Below are positions 1 through 9,084 of a stretch of DNA of 64,000 nt, in pieces. Origin of the DNA: DASPJQ01 sp035299065 (lineage in GTDB: Bacteria > Bacteroidota > Bacteroidia > Flavobacteriales_D > UBA2798); assembly GCA_035299065.1 (NCBI GenBank), contig DATGXI010000011.1:1-64000 (forward strand). The letters are read 5' to 3'. Both the position numbers and the translations under genes were made by a program. Position 1 is the stretch's first letter. The number at the start of each line of letters is the position of its first letter. Below the pieces are notes generated by a model. That model was not told the DNA's origin, searched no databases, and saw only the letters and a program-made list of their open reading frames with translations.

Positions 1-1974
1 ATTATTCGCATTCACAAAACGCCCATTAGCGCTGGCGTGGTTGGTTTTCGCCTTCCAAAAAATACCGATCCCGATATGCCGGCCCTTGAGGTAATTTCAA
101 ACCTGCTTACCAATAACGCTTCATCAGGCAGTATTGACAATTTAATTAACGACCGCAAATTAATGATGGCCGGCTTGATGTATATGCCTTATATGGACGG
201 GGGCACCGCATTTTTATATTTTGTTCCCAAACCTGTTATACAAACCTTAAAACGTGCCGAAAAAATGGCGCTTAAATGTTTGGATGATATTAAAGACGGA
301 AAATTTAGTGATGAAGACCTGGTAGCGGTTAAAACAAACCGCATGAAACACCTCCAGCTTTCATACGAATCAAACGGTGGTGCAGCCGGTAATTTAATTG
401 ACGCGTATATAAAAGGCGTTGCTCCAAACGCACGCGAAAAAGAAGTGGAGGCTATACAGCAGTTAACGCGCGAGGATATACAACGTGTAGCCAAAAAATA
501 TTTTGGTGAAAACAGCCTGGCCATGTATTCACGTATGGGCTATTTCAACGGCAAACCTGAAAAATTAAAAAAACCACCTTTTAAACCTGTGGTGCCAAAA
601 AACGAAACGCATTCAGCTTATTATAACGAATGGAAAAAAATAAATGCTGATAAGGCCAATCCAAAATTCATTGATTTTGCCAACGAAATTGATTCCATAC
701 CGGTAGCTGCAAACAACTGGATACTCAAAAATAAAAATCCGTTCAACAACATTGTGTCCATGAACCTTGTTTTTGGAACAGGCAAACATTATATACCGGT
801 TCTGGATTTTACTGACAGTTATTTAATGAATTGCGGAACAACATCAACACCTATAAAAGAATTCAATAAAAAATTATACGCACTGGGATGCACGTTTACG
901 GTTGATGCGGGCGCACACCAGTTTGCCGTTAAACTAAGCTTTCCAGAAGATAATTTACAAAATGTATTGTTATTGATTGGCGATTTGCTGGAGCATCCGG
1001 CTTATGATAAAAAAGCCATGAAAAAAATTCACGATGAAATTCGCGGTGAAAAATACATGGACACCCGCTCACCTGATTATTGGAGCGATGCTTTACTGGC
1101 TTACGCCATTTACGGTAAACAATCCGCGTACCTTGACCGCATGACCTACCAGGAATTGAAAATTAAAGGTATACCCGGTATATTACAATCCGTAGCTGAA
1201 CTGAAAAAAGCATCGCTAAAAGTAGTGTATACGGGTAATATCAATAACACGACATTAATCAATGCCCTGGCCAATGCCGGATTTAACACAACCCGCAACA
1301 ACCCGCAACCAATTTATTTTCCCACAAAACGTGAGTACAAACAGCCCGTTGTTTACGTAGTAAATACACGAAAAGCACGCCAGTCGCAGGTTGAAATAAT
1401 CAAAATTGGCGACCCTTACAATAAAACTGATTTGCCTAATATTAGTGCTTTCAATAAATATTTTGGTGGCGACATGTCAAGCATCATGTTTCAGGAAGTG
1501 CGCGAATTCCGTTCACTGGCCTATTCTACCTCGGGCAGTTATTATTTTCCAACACAAACCGGCAACAAAGGTGTATTTATAGCCAGTGCCGGTACGCAAA
1601 GCGATAAGACACTTGACTGTGTAGAGATCATGCATAAAATTGCCAATGAAATGCCACTGCACAGTGAGCGTATGGATGCTGTAAGAAACTCGTTAATGGA
1701 ACAGGGCTCACTGGCGCGCCCATCGTTCAGGAACGTAATCAGTTACATTGAAACCTGGAAACGCAGGGGATTTAATGATGATCCTGTCAAAACAAATTTT
1801 GAACGCTATTCAAAAATGAGCTTTGATGATTTGGTGGGTTTTTACGACCAGGCCATAAAAACAAAACCCACTATTACCTGTGTGACCGGCCGCGTAAAGT
1901 CATTTGACGTGGATGAACTGAAAAAATACGGTAAAATTGAAGTCATTAACAAATACAGCCTGGTAAAACAATAA
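1..1974 (+). CDS. M16 family zinc peptidase, C-terminal part (5' end outside window)
   Basis: The frame is open from base 1, and the first possible start (GTG at 37) interrupts nothing, so the true start lies upstream. About 657 residues are visible. They match the second and later modules of a long two-repeat M16 (pitrilysin/insulinase-like) peptidase: the end of an active-half C-domain, a linker with 'NETHSAYYNEWKKI', then a second M16 pair with 'MNLVFGTGKHY' where an active enzyme would have HxxEH. That second half is therefore the inactive, structural one; the catalytic motif should be upstream. The conserved substrate-chamber segment 'REFRSLAYSTSGSYY' is present near the end. The product is probably periplasmic. 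Its stop overlaps the start of the next gene by one base (ATAATG), which indicates translational coupling. Family certain; substrate unknown. Confidence 0.88.
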   Translation: MIRIHKTPISAGVVGFRLPKNTDPDMPALEVISNLLTNNASSGSIDNLINDRKLMMAGLMYMPYMDGGTAFLYFVPKPVIQTLKRAEKMALKCLDDIKDGKFSDEDLVAVKTNRMKHLQLSYESNGGAAGNLIDAYIKGVAPNAREKEVEAIQQLTREDIQRVAKKYFGENSLAMYSRMGYFNGKPEKLKKPPFKPVVPKNETHSAYYNEWKKINADKANPKFIDFANEIDSIPVAANNWILKNKNPFNNIVSMNLVFGTGKHYIPVLDFTDSYLMNCGTTSTPIKEFNKKLYALGCTFTVDAGAHQFAVKLSFPEDNLQNVLLLIGDLLEHPAYDKKAMKKIHDEIRGEKYMDTRSPDYWSDALLAYAIYGKQSAYLDRMTYQELKIKGIPGILQSVAELKKASLKVVYTGNINNTTLINALANAGFNTTRNNPQPIYFPTKREYKQPVVYVVNTRKARQSQVEIIKIGDPYNKTDLPNISAFNKYFGGDMSSIMFQEVREFRSLAYSTSGSYYFPTQTGNKGVFIASAGTQSDKTLDCVEIMHKIANEMPLHSERMDAVRNSLMEQGSLARPSFRNVISYIETWKRRGFNDDPVKTNFERYSKMSFDDLVGFYDQAIKTKPTITCVTGRVKSFDVDELKKYGKIEVINKYSLVKQ

Positions 1975-3362
1975 TGCAGCATATAATTGACAATATTCCT
2001 ACAGCTGTTCTTTCTAATGAAAAGAAAAAAATATTGCTTGAAGCGCTTGAAACCAACCAGGCAAACTATTCGGTTCGCTTAAATCCCGCTAAAATTAGTG
2101 CGGCAATAAATTTAAACCGGGTTGATTGGTGTAAAAATGCTTTTTATATTGACAGCAAACCGCGCTTCAGCATGGACCCCTTATGGCACGCTGGCGCTTA
2201 TTACGTACAGGAAGCCGGTTCCATGTTTCTTGACACGGTAATACGCGCTTTGCCATTTAACCATACACCAACACACGCGTTGGACATGTGCGCTGCACCA
2301 GGCGGTAAAACCTTGCTGATGGCCGATGCGTTGCCTGAAGAATGTGTTGTTGTTGCCAATGAAATTTTACCCGTACGCTTCAAAAGCCTGCATGAAAACA
2401 TTATTAAATGGGGCAATTGCAACATTATTACCACAAACAACGCCCCGGCTCAATTTGAAAGCCTTGAAGCGTATTTTGATTTGGTTTTGGTTGACGCGCC
2501 CTGCAGTGGTGAAGGTTTGTTGCGCAGGCATGACGAAGCCCTCAACCAATGGTCACCAAAATTAATTGAGGAATGTGCATTTCGCCAAAAAGAAATACTG
2601 GCAAGTTCGCTTGAATGCTTAAAGCCAGGCGGATTTTTAATTTACAGCACATGCACCTTTAATACACTTGAAAACGAAGAGAACATTAAGTGGCTGATTG
2701 AAGAAAAAAATTGTTTACCGGTTGATTTAGATCTGACCTTATCGCCACAAATCACCCTGACCGAAACATGCGGCAACAAAGCCTACCGTTTTTTTCCGGG
2801 CATAACACAAAGTGAAGGTTTTTTTATAACCGTTGTACAAAAGCCAACTACACATTCAGCCAAACACTGGAGCGCAAAAAGCATTAAACTAAAACAAGTT
2901 GCCAATCCAGTGAAAGAGATCATTGATTTTAATGTGAAGTGTACAGTTACCGAGGAAAAAAACGGGTTGAAATTTTATACACAGCAAGTGCTTGAAGGTT
3001 TGGCACACCTGAGTGAGCGTTTAAAGGTAATGGATGCCGGACGCGATTTTGGCGTGGTGAAAAACGGTAAATTTATTCCTTCAGAAACACTTGGGTTTGC
3101 AACGTGTATAAATGTAAGTGATGATTTTATGACGGCTGTAAATTACGATGAGGCGGTTGCGTTTTTAAGTCGCGCTGATTTTAAATTAAACCATCAAAAA
3201 CGCGGTTATAATTTTATTGTGTATGAAAATGTGCGGTTGGGGTTGGTGAATTTACTGGAGAACAGGATCAACAATTATTACCCGAATCATTGGCGCATTT
3301 TAAATCCGGACAAATCGCAAAAATATTCCCTGTCTAACGCGGTGTCGGATCCTCTACAATAG
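1974..3362 (+). CDS. rsmF: 16S rRNA (cytosine-C5) methyltransferase, NOL1/NOP2/Sun family, RsmF-like
   Basis: 462-residue cytoplasmic enzyme that methylates a cytosine of rRNA from S-adenosylmethionine. The AdoMet-binding loop 'DMCAAPGGKT' lies at about residues 104-113. The two cysteines typical of RNA m5C methyltransferases are in 'VDAPCSGEG' (Cys177, release step) and 'YSTCTF' (Cys227, nucleophile). After the Rossmann core, a C-terminal part with 'GVVKNGKFIPS' and 'NNYYPNHWRIL' resembles the PUA-like domain of RsmF rather than of RsmB. The exact target base cannot be read from sequence. The start overlaps the upstream peptidase stop, so the two are probably co-translated. The last 29 bases overlap a small gene on the opposite strand. 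Confidence 0.88.
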   Translation: MQHIIDNIPTAVLSNEKKKILLEALETNQANYSVRLNPAKISAAINLNRVDWCKNAFYIDSKPRFSMDPLWHAGAYYVQEAGSMFLDTVIRALPFNHTPTHALDMCAAPGGKTLLMADALPEECVVVANEILPVRFKSLHENIIKWGNCNIITTNNAPAQFESLEAYFDLVLVDAPCSGEGLLRRHDEALNQWSPKLIEECAFRQKEILASSLECLKPGGFLIYSTCTFNTLENEENIKWLIEEKNCLPVDLDLTLSPQITLTETCGNKAYRFFPGITQSEGFFITVVQKPTTHSAKHWSAKSIKLKQVANPVKEIIDFNVKCTVTEEKNGLKFYTQQVLEGLAHLSERLKVMDAGRDFGVVKNGKFIPSETLGFATCINVSDDFMTAVNYDEAVAFLSRADFKLNHQKRGYNFIVYENVRLGLVNLLENRINNYYPNHWRILNPDKSQKYSLSNAVSDPLQ

Positions 3363-3561
3363 TATCAGTGCCAACTGACATTGTATCTTCATCAAGAATA
3401 CTGTTTAGCCTGTCAATTCCTTCGTTCCCGTCTTCCAGGGCATCGCGATCACGTTTTGCTTCATCAATATGCGGCTGCTTGCTCATGAAAATAAATGTGG
3501 TTATCATAGCACCAAGCACAAGTGTTTCGGTAATGTGTGTTATGATAATACGTCCTTTCAT
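3334..3561 (-). CDS. Small single-pass membrane protein, unknown function
   Basis: 75 residues. An N-terminal hydrophobic stretch of about 20 residues (roughly 5-25, ending 'TTFIFMSKQP') is followed by an acidic, charged tail ('AKRDRDALEDGNEGID', 'LDEDTMSVGTDT'). This is what a short inner-membrane protein with a soluble tail looks like. I recognise no family. Its 3' end overlaps the rRNA methyltransferase by 29 bases on the opposite strand, unusual but possible for convergent genes. The antisense alternative at 3368-3580 is serine/phenylalanine-rich and looks like a shadow. Moderate confidence that it is translated. Confidence 0.5.
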   Translation of the reverse strand: MKGRIIITHITETLVLGAMITTFIFMSKQPHIDEAKRDRDALEDGNEGIDRLNSILDEDTMSVGTDTIVEDPTPR

Positions 3562-3603
3562 AATTAAATTTTCAACGTAAAGTTACTGAAATTATTATGC
3601 CAA

Positions 3604-3637
3604 AAAAAAAGGAACCCCTTTCGGAATTCCTTTTTTT
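3604..3637 (-). terminator. Bidirectional rho-independent terminator
   Basis: Arms of 11 bases (A-run plus GGAA at 3604-3614; TTCC plus T-run at 3627-3637) flank a 12-base loop. There is a T-tract in both directions. It lies just past the stop of the minus-strand lipoprotein. Confidence 0.7.
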
Positions 3638-3659
3638 ATAATAGCTTGTGATACTTAGC

Positions 3660-3860
3660 TTATTCAGCAGTTGCAGTATCGCCTTCAGCTGGAGCTTCTT
3701 CAGCTGGAGCTTCTTCAGTAGCTTCTTCAGCTGGAGCTTCTTCAGTAGCTTCGCCTTCAGCAGGTGCTTCTTCAGTAGCTTCTTCTTTTTTCTCACCGCA
3801 AGATACTGCAGTTGTAGCGAACATTCCTGCAAGAGCAAGGATCATCCAGAACTTTTTCAT
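3660..3860 (-). CDS. Small Ala/Glu-repeat lipoprotein
   Basis: 66 residues. A clear lipoprotein signal peptide ends in the lipobox 'TAVSC' (Cys at about 21). The mature part is almost entirely a low-complexity repeat of Glu, Ala and Pro built from 'EEAPAE' and 'EEATEEAPAE' units, ending 'GDTATAE'. Short acidic lipoproteins of this kind are frequent in Bacteroidota; their role is unknown and no fold is expected. It has its own promoter (3898-3926) and terminator (3604-3637), so it is a single-gene unit. The long Leu/Lys frame on the same strand (3572-3838) is a shadow of the repeat. Confident that it is real, because signal peptide, promoter and terminator agree. Confidence 0.82.
   Translation of the reverse strand: MKKFWMILALAGMFATTAVSCGEKKEEATEEAPAEGEATEEAPAEEATEEAPAEEAPAEGDTATAE
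3670..3785. repeat. In-gene GAA/GCT-rich degenerate repeat
   Basis: Imperfect units reading 'cttcttcagctggag' and 'cttcttcagtag' on the plus strand encode the Glu-Ala-Pro repeats of the small lipoprotein. All unit lengths are multiples of three, so copy-number change would keep the frame. Confidence 0.7.
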
Positions 3861-3890
3861 TTTTTTTAAATTTTAAGGTTAGTACTAATT

Positions 3891-4346
3891 ATGGCCGCAA
3901 ATATACAAAAATTTTGGTTTAACAAAATTTATTTACCTTGCATAAAACAACTAACCCTGAAGGCACTTATACTGTTTTTGCTACTAATAAGCACTTGTAT
4001 TTCAAATAAATGCAAGGCCTCTGACTGTATTTTAACCGGAGACTCCCTTCTTGTTAAAACACCAACAGTAACAACCGATTCGCTTATAAGACAGAAAACA
4101 GCTCCTGTTAATCAAAAAGTTAAGCCAAAACGCAGACTGGTGGCGGCTTTCCTTTGCGTAACATTGGGGCCTTTTGGCATGCATCGCCTGTACCTGGGAA
4201 CCAAGCCAAGGGTAGCGGCTGCCTACACGCTTACATTGGGTGGTGGGCTTGGTTTAATACCTGTCATTGATTTGTTTCACATTGTATTTTCAAAAGACAT
4301 AAGCCGCTTCAAGGACAATGACCAGTTTATTATGTGGGCTAAATAG
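3891..4346 (+). CDS. TM2 domain-containing membrane protein
   Basis: 151 residues. An N-terminal hydrophobic segment (about 22-40) is followed by a polar linker with several Ser/Thr, then a TM2 domain from about residue 80: 'LGPFGMHRLYLG', a glycine-rich second helix and 'IDLFHIVF'. TM2 domains are paired membrane helices of unknown biochemical role, common in Bacteroidota with an extra N-terminal signal or anchor as here. No other ATG precedes the first hydrophobic segment, so the ATG at 3891 is kept, although it lies inside the promoter region of the divergent lipoprotein. Convergent with the S9 peptidase, from which it is separated by a large inverted repeat. Confidence 0.75.
   Translation: MAANIQKFWFNKIYLPCIKQLTLKALILFLLLISTCISNKCKASDCILTGDSLLVKTPTVTTDSLIRQKTAPVNQKVKPKRRLVAAFLCVTLGPFGMHRLYLGTKPRVAAAYTLTLGGGLGLIPVIDLFHIVFSKDISRFKDNDQFIMWAK
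3898..3926 (-). promoter_or_regulatory. Bacteroidota-type promoter of the small lipoprotein
   Basis: On the minus strand the -7 element TATATTTG (3905-3898) fits TAnnTTTG. A TTTG (3926-3923) lies 17 bases upstream as the -33 element. Transcription would start near 3891, about 30 bases before the ATG at 3860. The element overlaps the 5' part of the divergent TM2 gene. Confidence 0.6.
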
Positions 4347-4449
4347 ATTAGCAAATTCGGGAATTAGCGAATTAGTAAATAATTATTAAGTAGAATGATC
4401 CCTAAGTTCCAGGGTGAAATTCATTTGCTAATTTCCGAATTTGCTAATT
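4346..4449. repeat. Large intergenic inverted repeat between convergent genes
   Basis: The segment 4346-4373 (core 'attagcaaattcgg') is nearly the reverse complement of 4422-4449 (core 'ccgaatttgctaat'). The arms are about 28 bases with few mismatches and enclose about 48 bases. It lies between two genes that end towards each other and could act as a two-way terminator. The arms also contain the direct motif 'attagc(a/g)aatt' twice, so the unit looks like a dispersed intergenic repeat family. Confidence 0.75.
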
Positions 4450-7309
4450 ATTTCCCTTTCTCTTCCAACTCATATCCGGTCACTTTACCCTTCTCAACAG
4501 CATCAACTCCTTCTTTCATCCACTCAGGCATTGGTGCGCCTTTTAAATAGTGATTGAAAAATCCAAGCATTCTGCGGCTTAAGTCAACCTGGTTTGGACG
4601 TTTTGTCAAATTATGCCCATCGCCATTGTAGTTTAACAACCAACACGGTTTTTCCATCCTGCGTAAGCCGGTATAAATTTCAATACCCTGGTACCATGGA
4701 ACAGCACCATCGGCATCGTTATTCATAAGCAACAAGGGTGTATTTACTTTGTCAAGGAAAAACACCGGTGAATTCCTTATGTAGGCCTCACGGTCTTCCC
4801 ACAAGGTTTTTCCAATACGGCTTTGCCCCTTTTCATACTGGAATGCACGCAGCAATCCACTCTCCCACCTTACACCACCGTATGCACTGGTCATATTCCC
4901 AACGGGTGCACCTGCAAAAGCACATTTGTACATATTGGTTTGTGTTACCAGGTAAGCTGTTTGATATCCGCCCCAGCTTTGGCCCTGCAAAGCAACATTT
5001 TTTTCATCAATAAATCCTTTTGCAATCATGGCTTTTGTTCCGCTCACAATACAATCAAAAGCGCCTTTTCCCGGATCACCCAATGTGTAAACAATATCAG
5101 GAATAAAAATTACGTACCCATTGCTCACGTACTCAGTCAAATTAACTGTTGATGCTGAAGGGCGTGGTGAGCGGTATTGATGCAGATTGTCAGCATTCTT
5201 TTCATAAAAATAAACAATCATCGGGTATTTTTTATTCGGGTCAAAGTCTTCAGGCTTATATAAAAGTCCTTCCAGTTCCCGACCACCAGGCATATCCCAT
5301 TTTACCAGTTCGGCTGTTCCCCAATTGTATTCTTTTTGTTGCGGATTAGCAAATGTCAAACGCTTTTCGTTTCCAAAGCCAATGTCATTTAACAACAAAT
5401 CAGGAAATGTTTCAAAATCCATTTTCGCATAAAGTATCTTATCTGAATTTTTAGATTTTCCGAAAAAGGAGATGCGCGCATCTTCCATCATCAATGGCTT
5501 TAAATTACCATTTGTGTATGCCCAAAATCCTTCGCGTTTGTTGTGATGGTTAAATGACTTTAACAACAACCATGAATCATCAATGTATTCCGCATCGTAA
5601 TCGGTTCTTACATAACGTAAATCGGTATTGAATTCACCACCGCGGTTTTTAGTAATACAACTCACCTGCTCTTTGTTATCGGGATTAATTTTCCAGATTT
5701 CAAACTCCGAATAAATATAGATGAAATCATCGTTTTTGCTCCATCCCATAATGCCATACGGGTAAGGCTGTTCGGCCATTCCGTTGTTGTCTTCAAAAAG
5801 ATTATCATCAATGCGGTTTGTGATTAGTACACTTTGGCGTGTTTGCAAATTCATATTGTACCAATCGCGTTTTACGGGTTCATACCAGGTTAAGTATTTA
5901 CCGGCATAGGAAAGCTGAACCGTGTGCGACTTTTTTTCCAGTATTAATTCGTTTTTACCGGTTTTTAAATCAACCAGGTAATAATCGGCCGGCAATTGAG
6001 TTTCCCAGGTTTGTGACTTACGGTATCGTTTGTCTGAAACGGCAAGGGCAACGTCAATATCGCCTTTTTGAACAGCCTGTAACAACTTTAACGTGTCGCT
6101 TTCAATTTGAAAAATTTCGTTGTTTGCAAAATTATAACACGTAAGATGCGTGTTCTTTTTATCCTTGTCAACTCCTTTTAGTTGTTCCGGCTGAATGCGA
6201 TCATCGTTCCAATGCCATATATCCAATGTATATTTTTCATCTTCCAGCAAGGTGTCCTTTGGTTCTTTTTTCGGAATAGGCGCTATGCCAAAAAACAATT
6301 TATTGCCACTTTGTGAAAAGTACAACTTGCCGTTTTCGCTTACAGCAAGGCCTTTTTTGATTTTTGTGTTTGATGTATCAAGCAGTAGTTTTGCTGTTGC
6401 ATCAGCTTCTTTTTTCAGGTAAAGCGTGTAAAGTTTATTGTTTTTAGCCGTATCGGTGGTGGTTAAAAATGCCAGTTGCTTTCCTTTCTCATCAAACTGC
6501 AGTGCTTTTGACCAACCGTTGATTTCATGCACCTTGTTCATTTTAAACTTTGCCCCCTCACCCATCTCAATGGTATACACAAACGATGAATCGTTTTTTC
6601 CTTTCTGTTGTACAACACATGCTGCTGCAATTGATTTGGCCGATGTTGCAAATTCAGTTACATATGAAATTCGTTTTTGTTCACCCGTAACAGGATTCCA
6701 GGCAACAAGGGTTGTTCCTTCTGACTTGATTTCAATTGGCGGATTTTTTTTGCGTTTTTTTTGTTCGCGTTTACTTAAAACTGGCGGTGTTTTTTTCTCT
6801 TTCCCCAATTGTGCTAATATAAATGTTGAATATTCATTTACCGAAAATGATTTGACGTTAGCCAGTTTTGTCAATTTTTTTGTGGTAAGGTCATAAACCG
6901 CCAAGGTATCTTTTGGCATTTCATCGGGTTTTTTCTTATCCAGTTTTGCTTTGCGCGTAACTTTATAAGGAGGAATAATTTTGTAAACAAGGTATACGCC
7001 ACTGGTATTTGAAGCCGCTGTGCTTTCAGTATAAAAAAACGTTGCGCTTTTGCCACGGTTAAAAGAATCCAACTGCTGCGTTTTTGTGTTGTACACAAAC
7101 AATTTTCCATCGCCAACCTGTGGGTTCACTTCCCAGGTAACCCAGTTACCGTCATTTGAAATATTGGGCGATATGACCGATTTCCAGGAGTCATACGTAG
7201 TATGATCAACAATTTTCTTAATGGGTTTAAGGGTATCAGGCGTAGTTTTCTCCTGCGCAATTGCGTGCATGCCAAGGCCTGCTAAACAAACTAAAAGTAT
7301 TTTTTTCAT
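4448..7309 (-). CDS. Secreted S9 family (prolyl oligopeptidase/dipeptidyl peptidase-like) serine peptidase
   Basis: 953 residues. The signal peptide 'MKKILLVCLAGLGMHAIAQ' sends it to the periplasm or beyond. A long N-terminal part with WD-like beta-propeller features is followed by an alpha/beta hydrolase domain. The catalytic serine is in 'GQSWGGYQ' (about residue 776), the aspartate in 'NNDADGAVPWYQG' (about 866) and the histidine in 'GDGHNLTK' (about 898): a complete triad in the order expected for S9. Such enzymes cleave short peptides, often after proline. It is longer than the usual 700-800 residues because of an enlarged propeller region with lysine-rich inserts. No T9SS sorting domain is seen, so it probably stays periplasmic. 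Divergent from lnt across 52 bases. Confidence 0.9.
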   Translation of the reverse strand: MKKILLVCLAGLGMHAIAQEKTTPDTLKPIKKIVDHTTYDSWKSVISPNISNDGNWVTWEVNPQVGDGKLFVYNTKTQQLDSFNRGKSATFFYTESTAASNTSGVYLVYKIIPPYKVTRKAKLDKKKPDEMPKDTLAVYDLTTKKLTKLANVKSFSVNEYSTFILAQLGKEKKTPPVLSKREQKKRKKNPPIEIKSEGTTLVAWNPVTGEQKRISYVTEFATSAKSIAAACVVQQKGKNDSSFVYTIEMGEGAKFKMNKVHEINGWSKALQFDEKGKQLAFLTTTDTAKNNKLYTLYLKKEADATAKLLLDTSNTKIKKGLAVSENGKLYFSQSGNKLFFGIAPIPKKEPKDTLLEDEKYTLDIWHWNDDRIQPEQLKGVDKDKKNTHLTCYNFANNEIFQIESDTLKLLQAVQKGDIDVALAVSDKRYRKSQTWETQLPADYYLVDLKTGKNELILEKKSHTVQLSYAGKYLTWYEPVKRDWYNMNLQTRQSVLITNRIDDNLFEDNNGMAEQPYPYGIMGWSKNDDFIYIYSEFEIWKINPDNKEQVSCITKNRGGEFNTDLRYVRTDYDAEYIDDSWLLLKSFNHHNKREGFWAYTNGNLKPLMMEDARISFFGKSKNSDKILYAKMDFETFPDLLLNDIGFGNEKRLTFANPQQKEYNWGTAELVKWDMPGGRELEGLLYKPEDFDPNKKYPMIVYFYEKNADNLHQYRSPRPSASTVNLTEYVSNGYVIFIPDIVYTLGDPGKGAFDCIVSGTKAMIAKGFIDEKNVALQGQSWGGYQTAYLVTQTNMYKCAFAGAPVGNMTSAYGGVRWESGLLRAFQYEKGQSRIGKTLWEDREAYIRNSPVFFLDKVNTPLLLMNNDADGAVPWYQGIEIYTGLRRMEKPCWLLNYNGDGHNLTKRPNQVDLSRRMLGFFNHYLKGAPMPEWMKEGVDAVEKGKVTGYELEEKGK

Positions 7310-7361
7310 GAAAGTCTTATTATATGGTAATACCTTATAATTTTAAGCAAAATAGTAAAAA

Positions 7362-8984
7362 TTGACAACTAATAAACTCCTTTATTTCTTTATTCTTTCA
7401 GGCCTGTTATTGGGAATAAGTTTTCCGGCAACCGGGGGGCTTACATTCCTTATTTTCTTTGCCCTCATACCCATGCTTATTGCCGAACAGCACATTTACG
7501 AAAAGCGTTTACGCGCCCGCAAAGTACTGTGGTTGAGCTATCCCGGCTTTATTGCATTCAATGCTATATCAACCTGGTGGATTGTAAACGCTTCCGTTGG
7601 CGGTATGCTTATGGCCGTATTTCTCAACGGCTTTATCATGGCTTTTTACTTTTGGATCTACCACCTTGTTCACAGGCGTTACGGAAATTATTGGGGCCAC
7701 GCAGCCCTGGTAAGCCTTTGGATGAGCTATGAATACATTCATTATCACTGGGAACTTGCCTGGCCCTGGCTCAATTTTGGAAATGCCTTTGCTACAAAAA
7801 CCACCTGGGTGCAGTGGTATGAATACACCGGAGTTGGTGGTGGAACGTTTTGGGTATTACTTGTTAACCTGATTGGATTTTATGCTGTTCAAAACATTTA
7901 TTTCAAAAATATTCCCGCCAAAAAAAACCTGGGTGTGCTCATTACCTGGCTAGCTTTGATCATTACTCCCCTTTTAATTTCACTTAAAATTTATAACGGG
8001 TATACTGAAAAAAAAGATCCACTTGATGTAGTGGTTGTACAGCCCAACATTAATCCTTATGGCGATAAGTTTCACAACATGACAGGTGAAGAACAAATGG
8101 TTGTTTTCCTTCGCAATTCATTTATGGTACTTGACACCAATGTTGATTATATAGTGGGACCCGAAACGGCTTTACCGTATTCACTTGACGAGGAGAAATT
8201 AATGGCTACTGATGACATTGAATTTTTATTTCGCGCTTATTCAAGGTTGCCGCATACAGGTATTGTAATTGGTATGAGCAGCCATAACGAGTATAAACCT
8301 GGCGAACCTCACCCTGAAAACGCACGTGATGATGGCTCAGGTACACTTTATGAATTTTACAATTCAGCTCTTTTCATCAGTAAAAATCGTGAGTTGAACG
8401 TGTATCATAAATCAAAACTCGTGTTGGGGGTTGAAAAAATTCCGTTTGTAAGCTGGTTGCCATTCCTGGAAAATTTTGCGTTAGAGCTTGGAGGCACTTC
8501 GGGTACACTGGGCACTGAAAAGGAACCGAAAATATTTACCGAAAAAAATTCCAGGGTAAAAATTGCTCCATCGGTTTGCTATGAAAGTATTTTTGGTGAG
8601 TACATGGGGCAGTTCACCCAAAAAGGCGCCAATGTTATTTTTGTTATTACCAATGACGGGTGGTGGGGCGATACACCAGGGTATAAACAACATATAAACT
8701 TTGGTCGTTTACTGGCCATTTGTTTAAGGCGAAGCATTGCACAAAGCGCCAATACAGGAATAAGTGGGTTTATTGACCAGCGGGGCGAAATTATTCAACA
8801 AACCAATTGGTGGGAACCAACAGCCATTCGCCAAAAAATAAACCTCAACAATGAATTAACATGGTATGCCGCACATGGCGATATACTGTACAGGTTGAGT
8901 ATTTATTTTTCAATTGCTTTTGTATTGCTTTACCTGTACGCTTATATAACCGGTAAAACGTTTGTTAAAAGGGGCGAGGTTTAG
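7362..8984 (+). CDS. lnt: Apolipoprotein N-acyltransferase
   Basis: 540-residue inner-membrane enzyme that adds the third acyl chain to lipoproteins. An N-terminal block of membrane helices (first about 210 residues) is followed by a nitrilase-like periplasmic domain and a last transmembrane helix ('LSIYFSIAFVLLYLYAYI'). The nitrilase triad is visible: Glu in 'GPETALPYS' (about 267), Lys in 'YHKSKLVLG' (about 350), Cys in 'PSVCYES' (about 406). The start is TTG at 7362: an in-frame TAA lies two codons upstream and the next ATG would remove the first helices. The window encodes many lipoproteins that would be its substrates. Confidence 0.93.
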   Translation: MTTNKLLYFFILSGLLLGISFPATGGLTFLIFFALIPMLIAEQHIYEKRLRARKVLWLSYPGFIAFNAISTWWIVNASVGGMLMAVFLNGFIMAFYFWIYHLVHRRYGNYWGHAALVSLWMSYEYIHYHWELAWPWLNFGNAFATKTTWVQWYEYTGVGGGTFWVLLVNLIGFYAVQNIYFKNIPAKKNLGVLITWLALIITPLLISLKIYNGYTEKKDPLDVVVVQPNINPYGDKFHNMTGEEQMVVFLRNSFMVLDTNVDYIVGPETALPYSLDEEKLMATDDIEFLFRAYSRLPHTGIVIGMSSHNEYKPGEPHPENARDDGSGTLYEFYNSALFISKNRELNVYHKSKLVLGVEKIPFVSWLPFLENFALELGGTSGTLGTEKEPKIFTEKNSRVKIAPSVCYESIFGEYMGQFTQKGANVIFVITNDGWWGDTPGYKQHINFGRLLAICLRRSIAQSANTGISGFIDQRGEIIQQTNWWEPTAIRQKINLNNELTWYAAHGDILYRLSIYFSIAFVLLYLYAYITGKTFVKRGEV

Positions 8985-9084
8985 CACCGCAATTATTTCG
9001 CTGATAATCAAATAATTTAAACATTCGTTTTTCCTGTTGGCTGAAAGCTAAAAACATTACTTTTATCTCTCTAATTCTTCACTT

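Noticed and set aside
3572..3838. Leucine/lysine repeat open frame
   Set aside because: Frame-shifted shadow of the Glu-Ala-Pro lipoprotein repeat. It lacks a signal or family, while the other frame has a lipobox.
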